Below, piece after piece: positions 54,128 through 63,408 of a stretch of DNA of 64,000 nucleotides. A program made the position numbers and the translations under genes. Position 1 is the stretch's first letter. Each line of letters opens with the position of its first letter. The notes below the pieces were generated by a model, which had not been told where the DNA came from, searched no databases, and worked only from the letters and a program-made list of their open reading frames with translations. The DNA comes from JBDSSS01 sp963764195 (GTDB taxonomy: Bacteria > Actinomycetota > Actinomycetes > Actinomycetales > Dermatophilaceae), in contig CAVXRG010000010.1 of assembly GCA_963764195.1 (NCBI GenBank), positions 248,001 through 312,000 of the forward strand, in the 5' to 3' direction.

Positions 54128-54456
54128 CGGCGTCGGCCAAAATCCTGATCTGCCGCTCTGAGGGCGACGACGATCGCCCGACCATGCCGCGTTGAGAGTG
54201 CCGACTGCGCCTGTCAGACACCGCGCGGTCGGGTTAGACGGGGCCTTGGTCGTAGAGGCGCCATCCGTCCGGGCCGTGTTCCAGCAGGAACGTCCAGGGC
54301 ATCCAGCCGGCGGCTATCGAGGTGTCGGAGCTTCCGGAGGTGTTGATCTCGAAGGTCACCGCCTGAACCGGTGGCGCGCCGGGGCCTGGCGTCTGCAGAC
54401 CGCTGAGGACCTTTGGGATGCGGGACGTTTTCCGGACCAGTGATTGATTGATGTTT

Positions 54457-55341
54457 TTAGCTGGCCATTCTTGTGTCGTACCAAGCCTGTTCGACCTCGT
54501 TCGGGGTGCGATACCCAAGGGCCGAGTGGAGCCGTTTCTGATTGTAACGCAGCTCGATGTAGCGAGCGATATCTCGATACGCGTGTTCCCGCGTCGGGTA
54601 CACGGTCCGGTGGACACGTTCGACCTTGAGGGTCGCGTTGAACGACTCGGCCCACGCATTGTCGTAGCAAATTCCGGTGCGTCCGACAGAACGAGTGATC
54701 CCGTGTCGGTCGGTGAACTCTTTGAACTCGGCCGACGTGTATTGCGTACCGCGATCCGAATGAAAGATGGTGACACCCTCGCGGATGTGTCCGTTGCGGT
54801 GCGCCATGGCCAGGGCGTCGGTGACCAGCTCGGTGCGCATGTGGCTGGCCATCGCGTACCCGACGACCTTCTTGGAGTAGCAGTCGAGCACGGTCGCCAG
54901 GAACACCCACCCAGCCCAGGTGGCGATGTACGTGATGTCGCCAACGAGCTTGCGGCCGGGCTCGGTCGCCGTGAAGTCGCGCCCCAGCAGGTCCGGCAAC
55001 TCGCTCGCGTCCGAGGCGATCGTGGTGCGGATCCCTCTGCGTTTCGGGCATGCCGCGACCAGGCCACGCTCGGCCATGATGGCCTGCACCGTCTGCGGGT
55101 CACACGCCCGCCCGGCCCGAGCCAGCGCAGCGTGGATCCGGCGGTAGCCGTAGGTGCCGTCCGAGTCCGCGAACAGGAACTCGACCACCGCCGCCAGCTC
55201 GGCCCGACGCGTCGCCGTGGCCGACGAGGGTCGGTCGCGCCACTCGTAGTAGCCCGAACGGGACACGCCCGCCCAGGTGCACATGTTGCGCACCGACCAG
55301 GTGCCTTCCTCGCCCCGGATGAACGCGTACTTCACGCTCAC
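54457..55341 (-). CDS. IS3 transposase OrfB (DDE integrase)
   Basis: 294 residues. HTH_21 (SYGYRRIHAAL-like: DGTYGYRRIHAALARAG) followed by the rve integrase core with DDE residues: GDITYIATWAGW, VLDCYSKKVVG, FHSDRGTQYTS and YDNAWAESFNATLKVE. It is made as an OrfAB fusion by -1 frameshifting at 55371-55377. Complete and probably active. Confidence 0.93.
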   Translation of the reverse strand: MSVKYAFIRGEEGTWSVRNMCTWAGVSRSGYYEWRDRPSSATATRRAELAAVVEFLFADSDGTYGYRRIHAALARAGRACDPQTVQAIMAERGLVAACPKRRGIRTTIASDASELPDLLGRDFTATEPGRKLVGDITYIATWAGWVFLATVLDCYSKKVVGYAMASHMRTELVTDALAMAHRNGHIREGVTIFHSDRGTQYTSAEFKEFTDRHGITRSVGRTGICYDNAWAESFNATLKVERVHRTVYPTREHAYRDIARYIELRYNQKRLHSALGYRTPNEVEQAWYDTRMAS

Positions 55342-55646
55342 CGGTATTCCTTCGCGAAGAAGGCTGCCGCTTTTTTTAGGAAAGCCTGCTCAGCCCGCAG
55401 CTCGCTGATTTCTTTCCGCAGCCGCGCCAGCTCGGCCCGTTCTGGCTCGGACAATGCCGGCTCCTCGCCCGCGTGGTCCTTCCGGTACTTATTCACCCAA
55501 GACCGCAGCGTTTCCGTGCCGATCCCGAACTCCCGGGCAACGGACGCGACCGTCCGCGAACTGTCGATGACTGCTCGTACCGCTTCCGCTTTCAACTCCG
55601 GAGAAAACTTCTTTGGAGACAATTCCAGATCCTTCCAATTACCCAA
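55338..55646 (-). CDS. IS3 transposase OrfA (HTH)
   Basis: 102 residues; the start may be the TTG at 55646. HTH (SSRTVASVAREFGIGTETLRSW) and a leucine-rich coiled coil (LARLRKEISELRAEQAFLKK). CTAAAAAAAG at 55370-55379 (minus strand) is the usual slippery sequence for fusing OrfA to OrfB. (The HTH spans SSRTVAS to TLRSW, residues about 29-50.). Confidence 0.9.
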   Translation of the reverse strand: MGNWKDLELSPKKFSPELKAEAVRAVIDSSRTVASVAREFGIGTETLRSWVNKYRKDHAGEEPALSEPERAELARLRKEISELRAEQAFLKKAAAFFAKEYR

Positions 55647-56012
55647 GGATTCTACCTTGGTTCATTGGTCCGGAATCAATCCCTCACCCCACTTCACGTT
55701 GCGGTAGTCGATGAGCTGGGGATCAGAACACCAAGCGCACGTGTGGCCCAGGGTCAGCGTTCTGGTGAGGTCGCAGTCGCCACTCTTGGCGGCGGCCAGG
55801 TAGGCCCGGGCCACCTCCTCCGGGGACGATGCCTTGGTCAAAACTGTCTGAGAGCGCGCGGCCGGGTGGGTGGTCGTGGCGCTGGCCCACCGGTGGGCGC
55901 CCACCCCGACAGCGATGACCACGGCCACAGCGGCACAGGTTGCGAGGATGACATGACGAAGCCGTTGGCCACGTTTGTGGCGCTGACAGGCGAGCAGCGG
56001 CTCGCCAAGCAC

Positions 56013-56395
56013 GTCGGACGCGACGCGTTCGGCTTCCGCAACCCCATCAACCAGAGACGCCGGATACGGTGGTCATGCACCCGCCAAAACCGGCGGCTGA
56101 CAGCCAGAACGACCGTGCTGCCCGGTTAAGTTTGAAGAGCCACCATGGTTCGGTTGCGCTCTTCCGCAGAAGAGCGCACCCGCGGGCTCGCAGTTACTGG
56201 GTGTGGCATCCCTCGCCACCATGGTCTGCCAGGTTCACGGTGCCGCGCTATGCGGTGCAGTTCCCCGATGGGATCGGGACGTCTCCCTCGTTCAGAATCG
56301 TGAGGCGAGCAGGGCCGCGCGCACCGTTCTGCTGGTTATCTTGCTTGCTCATCCAGGAGATCGCGACCATGCAGTCCCCCGCCGCCAGTGACGTC
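56013..56395. other. Intergenic with hairpin and a short remnant
   Basis: 383 bp without a complete gene. TGCGCTCTT (56155-56163) and AAGAGCGCA (56170-56178) form a 9-bp hairpin. A 40-codon minus-strand frame (from 56370, starting MVAISWMSKQDNQQ, ending PSGNCTA) may be the tail of a lost gene. Confidence 0.5.
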
Positions 56396-57468
56396 TAGCC
56401 GACGTCTTTGCCGACGTCGTAGTACTTGCCGGTAGTCATGTTCATGATGCTGTACGGCATGAGGCGTCCCAGGTAGCAGGGAGCCGGTGGGCTTCATGAA
56501 CTGGAACACGTGCTCACTGGTGGGATCGGTTTCGTATCGGGCAACACGGCCGCTCGGCTTGTCCCATACGTTGAGGGTCAAGAAGTCGCTCGATCCCCAG
56601 ATCAGCTTGTCGGGGGTGCCGGCTACTTGCCCGATGCCGTCCCCTGTAGTGGGGAGGCCCGACGGCAAAGCGACCTTGCGCAGTGATGTCGAGTCGACCG
56701 CCTTGAACGTCCAGGCTTGCGAGCTTGCCCGTTCCGGCCACACGAACGTCGCGCCCATGGCCACGGGAGGCAAGATGTCGCCAGTGGCGACGGTGACGGC
56801 CTTTCCGGTCCGCAGGTCGAGAACGCGAAGGTCTGATGCTGCGGTGCCGGGTCTGGATTGGGTCCAGGCCAGATGATGGCCAGCCAGTGCCGGCTGGGTG
56901 GCTCTGCCCTGGCCGTCCTGCTGGTCCTTTGGCGATCCGGCGATTTTTCGGACGTTGCCGCCTTCGGGTTCTGCGGCGTAGAGACTCCACTTCGTGGGGT
57001 CGCTCGGCGAGTCATAGGTCAACTGGGTCAGGGCTACATCGTTGGCTGCCATCCAGCCCACCGCGGACGCGCCAGACTCCGACGAAACACGGTGCACTGA
57101 CCGGTCTGCAACGTCGGCGACGTAGATCCCGTCGTCTGTTCCGCCGTTGCCGTAGACGCGGTCGCCGGCCACGGCCAAGGCCCAGAATCGGTGACCGGAG
57201 ATGGGGAGCTCCCAGCCCGAGGCCAACGCGCCGCGAAGTCCCCCGGCGTAGCCGTCAGGCACGCACGCTGCTTGTCGGAAACCTGAATCTTGCTGGCGCC
57301 CTGGTCCGCGGACGAATCCCGTTTCGTGACTGAGGGGGCCGGCGTCGGAGGACTGGCTAGCGCCGTCCCGGCCGGGGTGGCCGGAGTGCTGGTGCACCCG
57401 GCCACCCCCATCGCGATAGCGATGCCAGTGATGATGCTGCGAGATGCAGTTACCACTGATACACCCAT
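56396..57468 (-). pseudogene. Lipoprotein with beta-propeller-like domain, two frameshifts
   Basis: The ATG at 57468 starts a lipoprotein signal peptide (SIITGIAIAMGVAGCTS, lipobox VAGC). After about 60 residues the frame must shift (near 57240) to continue as GALASGWELPISGHRFWALA and then a long TolB/WD-like repeat region (DDGIYVADVADRSVHRV, SLYAAEPEGGNVRKIAG, DLRVLDLRTGKAVTVATG). A second shift near 56480 gives the natural end YSIMNMTTGKYYDVGKDVG. Decay or sequencing errors; the intact form would be an extracellular propeller lipoprotein. Confidence 0.75.
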
Positions 57469-58378
57469 CCACCAGCGGCGTAGAGGAACGTCGTCTTGCT
57501 GATCCAGCTCTTGGTGGGAATGGGGTAGCCGTATCATGTCCACGAGTCGGCGTAGTGCACCGTGCTGTTGTTGTCGTTCCAGCCGCCCGCGATGACCCAG
57601 TGTTCGATTCTGGTGAGGTTCGGGTGACCGACGAGACGTGGCCCGTCCTTGACCTCGATCACGCCTGTGACTACGGGCGTCTTGTAGCGGGACATGTCCG
57701 TCTTCAGCCGGCTCCAGAACGTCGCCTTCTCGGTGCTGGTTGGCGGGTCCGAGAGCCACGACGACTCATAGAAGCTACGTCCGAAGTTCGGCTGGCCAAC
57801 GAAGTGGCCGAGCGCATTGAGCTCTTCGGTCGCGTTGGTGGCCGACGACGTGGTCTCGCCCAGGTAGCTCGCTACTTGCGCCTGCGTCAGGGATGCGCTG
57901 CTCGCGCCGGGAACGGTGATCGACATTTCCTGCACCGTGGCCTTGCCGCAGGCACTGTTGGTGACCTGCTGCCGCTGGGCCATCCAGCCGATGTACGCAT
58001 AGCCCGACCCCGTGGTGAGCGCGTACGGGTCAGGGTCGACGGGCGACATGTCTGGCCCGCCCGCAACAGCCGTCGCGGAGCCCTTGGCCACCGCAAACTC
58101 GCCCGCCCCCATCTTCTTGCGCAGAGACTTGAGCCAAGTCTCGTCCTTCTTACCGTTGTCCGTCCCGTCGCCCTTATAGCCCTGAGCCTTCCGGAAAGCG
58201 GCCAGTTCCTTCGGCGTCATCTTGGACCCGGAGAAGTCCCATCCCTTGGCGCTGACTGCTCTGGCGTCGGCTGTGGCTCACCGCCCTGACCGTCGGCGCT
58301 AGCGGTGGTTGCCGCTGCACCCACCAGCGCGACTGTCACCAAGCCGGCGACAAGGCACCGTGCGTGTCGAACTGCCAT
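57450..58378 (-). pseudogene. Secreted C39-like cysteine protease, frameshifted and with internal TGA
   Basis: The ATG at 58378 gives a signal peptide (RCLVAGLVTVALVGAAATTASA). One frame shift near 58250 is needed to reach the body (WDFSGSKMTPKELAAF). The C39-like domain has a Cys in NSACGKATVQEM and a His in RIEHWVIAGGWNDN with HYADSW following. An in-frame TGA at 57534-57536 stops it, yet the same frame continues as YGYPIPTKSWISKTTFLYAA to a TAA at 57450, overlapping the next gene's start as in an operon. Confidence 0.75.
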
Positions 58379-58686
58379 CCCCTGTTTTCCTTTCCCCTGT
58401 TAGACGCAGACCTCGAGCACCAGTTGATGATCGAGACGGTTGATGTTGATCACGCTGGACCAACATCGAGGTGACAGTCCCACAGGCCGGAAGCTTCGTG
58501 GGACTTCCGGTTCACAGCCATACGGAATCCGTACGATTCGGGCTAAACTGTCCTTTCCGGTCAGTCATGATAGGCACTGTTGACTCGCGCTTCCTGCTAC
58601 GGCTACGCACGCCACGTCATCCGCTTTTCGGCCAGTCTTGAGAATGAGCGTGCGTTTCGGGGACGCCTCTTGGCACGCTGAGCGCC
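58379..58686. promoter_or_regulatory. Divergent promoter region with palindrome
   Basis: 308 bp, AT-richer than the core genome. TACGGAATCCGTA (58521-58533) is a perfect odd palindrome that could be an operator for the protease-lipoprotein pair; TAAACT at about 58544 is a possible -10 for the plus strand. Confidence 0.4.
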
Positions 58687-58956
58687 ATGGCTAGACCACC
58701 CGTGACGCATGCGCTCACAATGAACGGCCGCATCCACGGTGAACTGAAGGATGCACGTCATCCTGACGACGTAGTGATCCGGCGGCGCCTGGCCCTACGG
58801 GAAGGCACTCGTCGGTACTCGCTGAGTCTCTGGGAACTGCCCCCGGGGACGCCGTTCGTCCGAGTCGACCTCGGCCGGTGGCCCACGGAGTACGTGCACG
58901 GCCACCGGGTCGCGGGACCGGCTCACGGTAGAGCCCCGGTTTACAGAGGACTGAGG
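58687..58956 (+). CDS. Hypothetical protein, probably truncated by a transposon end
   Basis: About 90 residues of plausible coding sequence (DDVVIRRRLALREGTRRYSL, FVRVDLGRWPTEYVHG) before the frame enters transposase-derived DNA at about 58957 and continues to 59127 without meaning. No family recognised. It could be spurious. Confidence 0.35.
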
Positions 58957-58983
58957 AATTGTCAAGACCTGTGGATGGGCGTG

Positions 58984-59150
58984 TCACGAGGCCATGCGAT
59001 CACCTCTGGTTTCGGGGCTGGGCTGCTCGGGTCGTTCGAGGAGTTTGCCTTTCTCGAAGGTGGCTCCGGCTCGAACGAGGGCGACCAGGTGGGGTGCGTT
59101 CACGGCTCGCCACCGGGCTTGGGCTGACTCGATCAGCTTGAACGCCATCG
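58984..59150 (-). pseudogene. C-terminal fragment of a transposase
   Basis: The minus strand reads AFKLIESAQARWRAVNAPHL and continues VALVRAGATFEKGKLLERPE to a stop at 58984, which I recall as the tail of a mutator/IS256-like transposase common in Actinobacteria. Only about 55 residues remain. TTGTCAAGACCTGTGGATG at about 58958 may be the element's end. Confidence 0.6.
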
Positions 59151-59167
59151 CGATCCCGGCAGCCCGC

Positions 59168-59368
59168 GAACCACGCGCGTTGACCCCCCGACCCGGTAGC
59201 CGTCACCTGCGAGCGGCGCCAGTCGATCAGGTGCGAGGAGTACAACCCCTCACGGCGCAAGATCGCGCCCCGCTGGCCCCGGTCGGCCGCGTCGTACTCG
59301 GCCAGGACCGCGTCCTTGTACTCCCGCGTGAACGTGCGCCGCTTCGGACGGTCAGCTCGAGGACCCAT
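59168..59368 (-). pseudogene. N-terminal fragment of an IS3-type OrfA
   Basis: From the ATG at 59368: RPKRRTFTREYKDAVLAEYD, GAILRREGLYSSHLIDWRR, the HTH of a second, unrelated IS3-type OrfA. The frame is lost after about 65 residues, where the other transposase tail is joined. Confidence 0.65.
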
Positions 59369-59561
59369 GCCCCCATCATCAACCGGCGGAAGGTCCGCCA
59401 TCGTCATCGTCATCGTGCTCAACCAATCTCGCCCCGTGCAGAGGGAAGGAAATCACCGATGCTGTCTCACACGATCCTGACGCACAGGGCCCCCGCGACA
59501 GCGTCATAGCCACCGGCCCCATCGGAGGTGCCGTCGGCCACGAACGGCCCGCGGATGCTGC

Positions 59562-60176
59562 TCAGCCGTGCAGGCCGGCGTCCGGGGGCGTCGCGCTCCA
59601 GGAGAGGAAGGTTACGGTCAATCCACCCCGGGTGGGCGAGCAGCAGAACGGGCCGGCCTCCGCTATGGCATCGGGGTCGAGCGGCACCAACCGCACGAGC
59701 CGGAAGGGCTCCTCGCCACTTCTGGCCCGAACGGTGACGGCGTCACCGGATCGGCTGAGGCGCACGGTCACCACCTGACCGAACCAGTCGGGGACGGGAG
59801 CCACCGACCAGTCCGACCTGCCATCGGTGACGACGGCCCCGACCTGCGCGACTCCATCTGAGACCTCCACCCCCGCTTTGACCCAGTGGGCGCTCGAGAC
59901 GTGGAGGTACACCCCGGCCTGGTCGAACTGCTCGGCGTAGTCGAGCAGGAACGACACCTCCATACCGGAACCCTCGGCAAAGGGGGCGAGCAGGGCATGC
60001 GCACTGTCGTGCACGAAACCGTACGACGTGTGCCGCCATGCGTCGCTGTGCTTCGCGGCGGTCACCGTCATCCGGGCGTGGTCGCTCCCTTCGTCAACCG
60101 ACGCGATGACGGGCGGATGACGCCAGCGACCGGCACCCCATGGGATCTGTTCGTGCTGCGTGAAATCCGGGCTCAT
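59562..60176 (-). CDS. DUF1349 family protein (concanavalin-like)
   Basis: 204 residues from the ATG at 60176. DUF1349 signatures: SFLLDYAEQFDQAGVYLHVS, HWVKAGVEVSDGVAQVGAVV and SDWSVAP, ending FCCSPTRGGLTVTFLSW. Family members adopt a lectin-like fold and are of unknown function, often acting on or near carbohydrates. Intact, unlike its neighbours. Confidence 0.88.
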   Translation of the reverse strand: MSPDFTQHEQIPWGAGRWRHPPVIASVDEGSDHARMTVTAAKHSDAWRHTSYGFVHDSAHALLAPFAEGSGMEVSFLLDYAEQFDQAGVYLHVSSAHWVKAGVEVSDGVAQVGAVVTDGRSDWSVAPVPDWFGQVVTVRLSRSGDAVTVRARSGEEPFRLVRLVPLDPDAIAEAGPFCCSPTRGGLTVTFLSWSATPPDAGLHG

Positions 60177-60546
60177 GCGGGCACGGTAGCGCGTTCGTCC
60201 GCCGTACACCTGAGCACAGGAACGCGCCCGAATGGCGGCAGTGTTGCGTGGAGGCTCTGTTACCGCGACCCTCCAACAGGCCCGGAGGCTGTGAGGACGT
60301 CCGACCATGCCGTCGATCGGTTGTGCCGATGAGCGGTACCGTCACGATGTGGTGACTGGACTCGTCTCCGCGGCGACGGGTCCTACGGTGCTGCCATGGC
60401 ACCAGCAGGCAAACGGGCTTGAGAGCCGGGCTGCTGCGCATCCGCGGACGGGAAGTCCGGTTTTGCCGCGCTTCGGGTGGACCACAGCTCACAGCCATGC
60501 GGGCGGCGCTAGCGAGCGCAGAGCCGGGTCGGCGTCCGTGGCGCGA
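60177..60546. other. Intergenic with two island-motif copies
   Basis: 370 bp with no convincing gene. GGACGTCCGACCATGCCG (60295-60312) and GGAAGTCCGGTTTTGCCGC (60451-60469) lie here. A start-like ATGGCACCAGCAGGCAAACG at about 60396 runs into a stop after eight codons, perhaps a gene stub. Confidence 0.5.
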
Positions 60547-60711
60547 TCACGGCACACCGCAGCTTCCCTCATGTGTTGCAGGCCCAGCGAACGTGCGTTC
60601 CCCCCTGCTTGCCGGACGTGATGGTGATGGGGGCGGTGCCGGCGTACCCTCCGCGTCACCGCCGACCGCGGGCGCGTCGGCAGCGCTGAGGGGATCGGTG
60701 TCGCTGGTCAT
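60547..60711 (-). CDS. Short Pro/Ser-rich frame, possibly a gene stub
   Basis: 54 residues from the ATG at 60711 with a strong GAAGGAGC site. The start (MTSDTDPLSAADAPAVGGDA) resembles the disordered N-terminus of some actinobacterial enzymes such as catalases, but nothing after it matches. It probably is the start of a truncated gene. Confidence 0.3.
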   Translation of the reverse strand: MTSDTDPLSAADAPAVGGDAEGTPAPPPSPSRPASRGERTFAGPATHEGSCGVP

Positions 60712-60807
60712 GTCGAGCTCCTTCGCCCGGGGCCGCTGGCCTCCAGTGTGCGGCGCGGGATGCGCCGACGCTGCTGGTTCGGCGCCGAGGGGTGGGAGAG
60801 TGGGCCC

Positions 60808-61839
60808 ATGCGTGAGCTGCCAGTGACCCTCGACCTGCCCCGCCCGTGGACCGCGCGGGTCCCTTACGCCAACGACACACCGGCGGTGACCGCGCTGCTC
60901 GCCGAGCACCGGCGCGCCGCCAAGGGGTCCTCGGGCGTCGACCCCGATGCCGTGTTCGGCCAACTCGCCGGGATCGGGTCGTGGACGCGTCGGCAGGCCC
61001 TCGTGCACGACCCCGCGGGTGCGCTCGTCGCCTGGTTGTCGGTGCACGACCGGGCGGCCGGGCGGACCTTGCTCGAGGTGACGGTCGCGCCGACGCTCCC
61101 CGACGCGGACTCAACGGCACTGGCGGCTGCGCTTTTCGCCTCGGGGCGCCGATACGCCCTCGACATCGCCGCGATGCGTGGCTTGCGCTCGACGCTGCTC
61201 GACTCGGGCGCCTACGCCGACGACCCGCGCCAGCAGGCCTGGCTCACGGCTGCCGGGTACGAGTGCACGCGCACGTGGTTGCAGATGACCCGGCGGGTCA
61301 CGCCCGAGGAGGCCACGAGCCTGCCAGGCCCGCGCGAGGGCGTCACGGTGCGCCCCGTCGAGCAGCACGACGACGGACTGCCCGTGGCCGCCGACCTGCA
61401 GGCCGTGCACCGGGTGCTCGAGGAGTCGTTCCAGGACCACTTCAGCAGCTACCGCGAGAGCTTCCCGGAGTTCGTCATGCGCCTGCGGGAGGACCCCGGC
61501 CACCGCTGGGACCACTGGTGGCTCGCCACGGTGCAGACCGACGACGGCGAGCTGCCCGCCGGCGCGGTCGTCTCCACGGTGCTGCCGCCCGACGCCGACG
61601 GCATCGAGGGCAACTACATCGACTACATCGGCGTGCACCGCAGGGCCCGCGGTCGCGGCGTGGCCAAGGCGCTGCTAAACCGTGTCATCGCCGAGGCCGC
61701 CGGCCAGGGACGCAACCGCGTCGGGCTCGAGGTGGACGCCGACTCACCGACCGGTGCCGACGGCCTCTACTCGGCGATGGGGTGGGTCACCGACTACCGC
61801 ACGCAGTCCTGGCACCAGCACCTCGAGGTGTCGGCCTGA
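60808..61839 (+). CDS. GNAT-family N-acetyltransferase (two-domain)
   Basis: 343 residues; the ATG at 60808 is chosen over an upstream GTG for the better fit to the family. Two GNAT-like halves; the second holds the acetyl-CoA loop (YIDYIGVHRRARGRGVAKAL) and a typical end (GWVTDYRTQSWHQHLEV). Substrate unknown. Intact. Confidence 0.87.
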   Translation: MRELPVTLDLPRPWTARVPYANDTPAVTALLAEHRRAAKGSSGVDPDAVFGQLAGIGSWTRRQALVHDPAGALVAWLSVHDRAAGRTLLEVTVAPTLPDADSTALAAALFASGRRYALDIAAMRGLRSTLLDSGAYADDPRQQAWLTAAGYECTRTWLQMTRRVTPEEATSLPGPREGVTVRPVEQHDDGLPVAADLQAVHRVLEESFQDHFSSYRESFPEFVMRLREDPGHRWDHWWLATVQTDDGELPAGAVVSTVLPPDADGIEGNYIDYIGVHRRARGRGVAKALLNRVIAEAAGQGRNRVGLEVDADSPTGADGLYSAMGWVTDYRTQSWHQHLEVSA

Positions 61840-61849
61840 GGCTGGTCTC

Positions 61850-62075
61850 CGGATTTTGGGGTGCTGGCGTGGCCGGCGCGCTCTTGGGATCCCTCGACCG
61901 AGAGGCCCGGGGGCTCGGGTTGGACGCACTGACCCTGCTGGTCATCGACGGCAACCAGCGCGCTATCTCGGAGTACGAGCGATGCGGGTGGGTGCGCACC
62001 GAGCAGACCCAACGAGAGCCGCCACGCTCACGCCTTGAGCACCGCTTCGTGAAGCGACGGGAGCGAGCGCCCTGA
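61850..62075 (+). pseudogene. GNAT C-terminal fragment
   Basis: A frame without start reads GAGVAGALLGSLDREARGLG, LLVIDGNQRAISEYERCGWV and EHRFVKRRERAP, the second half of a one-domain GNAT. The first half is missing, replaced by the preceding gene's end. Confidence 0.65.
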
Positions 62076-62143
62076 GTGAGAGTCCCAGCGGCTGGTTCCC
62101 CGGGTCAGTGCTGCCGAGCGCTACGCACCCCTCCTAGGGGTTG

Positions 62144-62780
62144 GGAATGCGGCGCAGTTTGAAGATCCTGCTGGTGCAGGTACCAACGGGCAGCATCCGG
62201 GGAGATGTGTGGCTCGGCCGCCTTTTCGATCCATCGGCCGGCTGGGCGAAGTACGCCTCACCGAGCGACGTGCCGTTCTCCTCTGCACGCTCACGTGCGT
62301 AGCGGCTGGGTCCTCGTTAGGACGATGAAACCATCATCGGCGAGCATCGAGCGGGCGGACCGGAGCGCGTGCACCGGATCCTGCGCGTACCCCAAGGACT
62401 GAAGAACAGGATCCGGTCGAACCGACGGTCCTCCAACCCCGGGAGCCGGCCAGAGTCCGACAGGTCGCCCTGGATGAGTTCGACGCCTGGACCCGGCTCG
62501 ATGAAGTTGCCGCTGATGTCGACCCCGACACCCACCGCTGCGCCTGCGTGGACGAGTTCCGCGACCTTCGCGCCGTTGCCGCACCAGGTTCAGAACCGAC
62601 AGCCCGGTCACGTCTCCCATGACGTGTCGCTGCGCGGGCCACTCGACCAGCCGGTCGAGGGAGTCCTCCCGGGCGCGTGCCCGTTCGTAGTCCGGCGCCA
62701 GGTCGTGCCAGACCTGACCTGAAACCAGTTCCCGTTCGCGCTGGAAGTGGTCACCCAGCGCAAACGAGCCGAAGCAAGGA
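62144..62780 (-). pseudogene. SAM-dependent methyltransferase, multiply frameshifted
   Basis: Pieces in three frames line up as one methyltransferase: VSGQVWHDLAPDYERARARE, SVLNL-(G)CGNGAKVAELVH (one base lost at the SAM loop, near 62580), GVGVDISGNFIEPGPGVELI, FDRILFF then QSLGYAQDPVHALRSARSML (shift near 62410), FIVLTRTQPL, RYARERAEENGTSLGEAYFA, and a shortened end (IFKLRRIPNP). The SAM-binding GxGxG is broken, so it cannot be functional. Confidence 0.8.
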
Positions 62781-62855
62781 CATCCGCGGCACCGGAGACC
62801 CGGCTACTTCGACGGACACCGACCGCGCCGCAGCGTCCGACCCTGCCGCTGTGAG

Positions 62856-63170
62856 CTACGCGAGAAGCGGCACGTCGAGGTCGTATGCCAGCACGACAGC
62901 TCGCACCAGCTGCCTTTCCTGTGCGGGGCTGAGATGGCCGACCGTGCGACCGAGCGCGGCCACCGGAACGGTGAGGACGTTGTCCAACGAGACCACGCAG
63001 TTGTGGTCCAGCCCGTTGCCGGGTCCCACTGCCACCTCGCTGGACAACCCCTTGATGGTGCCGGTGATGGGGGCCACGGTCACCTTGGTCATCGCACCCC
63101 GAGCAGCTTCCCGGGTCAGGACGAGCGCTGGTCGCGTCTTGTCGAGGCGGACCAAGCAGATCTCTCTCAC
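62856..63170 (-). CDS. mazF: MazF/PemK-family endoribonuclease toxin
   Basis: 104 residues, GTG start 4 bp after the antitoxin stop. MazF fold: VREICLVRLDKTRPALVLTR, KVTVAPITGTIKGLSSEV, NCVVSLDNVLTVPVAAL. (Strands named by their first residues.) The family cuts mRNA or rRNA at short motifs. With the ribbon-helix-helix gene upstream it forms a complete TA pair. Confidence 0.9.
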   Translation of the reverse strand: MREICLVRLDKTRPALVLTREAARGAMTKVTVAPITGTIKGLSSEVAVGPGNGLDHNCVVSLDNVLTVPVAALGRTVGHLSPAQERQLVRAVVLAYDLDVPLLA

Positions 63171-63174
63171 CCGA

Positions 63175-63408
63175 TCAGTCCTCGACCCGAATGTGGGTGC
63201 TGGTCCACGCCACGAGGTCGTCAAGATCGTCCGCCGCACCCTTGGCGCCAAGTATCCGCATGTCGTGCTCTGCGACCAGCCGGCGCATCTCTCGTTCCAG
63301 TGCCGACGTGACGAGGGCTGCCCTGCTCGGTGCCTCGCCCGCGGCCACAGCACGGTCGAGGAAGGCCACCATCTCGTCGGGCAGGCGGACTGCAATCTGG
63401 GTGCTCAT
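63175..63408 (-). CDS. MazE-like ribbon-helix-helix antitoxin
   Basis: 77 residues, ATG at 63408. N-terminal ribbon-helix-helix: QIAVRLPDEMVAFLDRAVAA, SRAALVTSALEREMRR; the acidic C-terminus (DDLDDLVAWTSTHI) is the likely toxin-binding arm. It precedes mazF in the same operon and should repress it. Confidence 0.88.
   Translation of the reverse strand: MSTQIAVRLPDEMVAFLDRAVAAGEAPSRAALVTSALEREMRRLVAEHDMRILGAKGAADDLDDLVAWTSTHIRVED

Larger units (their letters stand above)
54431..55674. mobile_element. IS3-family insertion sequence
   Basis: About 1.24 kb. Ends show inverted repeats: TCCGGACCAGTGATTG at 54431 and, reversed, TCCGGACCAATGAACC at 55674. OrfA and OrfB are on the minus strand with an A7 slippery site. 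I see no clean target-site duplication. The element is recent enough that both frames are intact. Confidence 0.85.
54234..56012 (-). pseudogene. Membrane-anchored protein gene interrupted by an IS3 element
   Basis: The N-terminal part (56012 to about 55675) encodes a membrane helix (HVILATCAAVAVVIAVGVGA) and a domain start (SPEEVARAYLAAAKSGDC...DYRNVKWGEGLI). The C-terminal part (54431 to 54234) reads KTSRIPKVLSGLQTPGPG, then AVTFEINTSG and ends FLLEHGPDGWRLYDQGPV. Both halves are on the minus strand with the IS between, and the reading phase agrees if 1,245 bp are removed. Together they give about 180 residues of an NTF2-like/DUF4878-type protein (family uncertain). Confidence 0.75.

Noticed and set aside
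57534..57536. TGA read as selenocysteine or tryptophan in the C39-like gene
   Set aside because: No selenocysteine element is seen, the position is not the catalytic Cys, and a second break in the same gene makes decay or error more likely.
60547..60711. N-terminus of a catalase gene
   Set aside because: Only the disordered start is similar; no catalase sequence follows in any frame, so I list it only as a stub.
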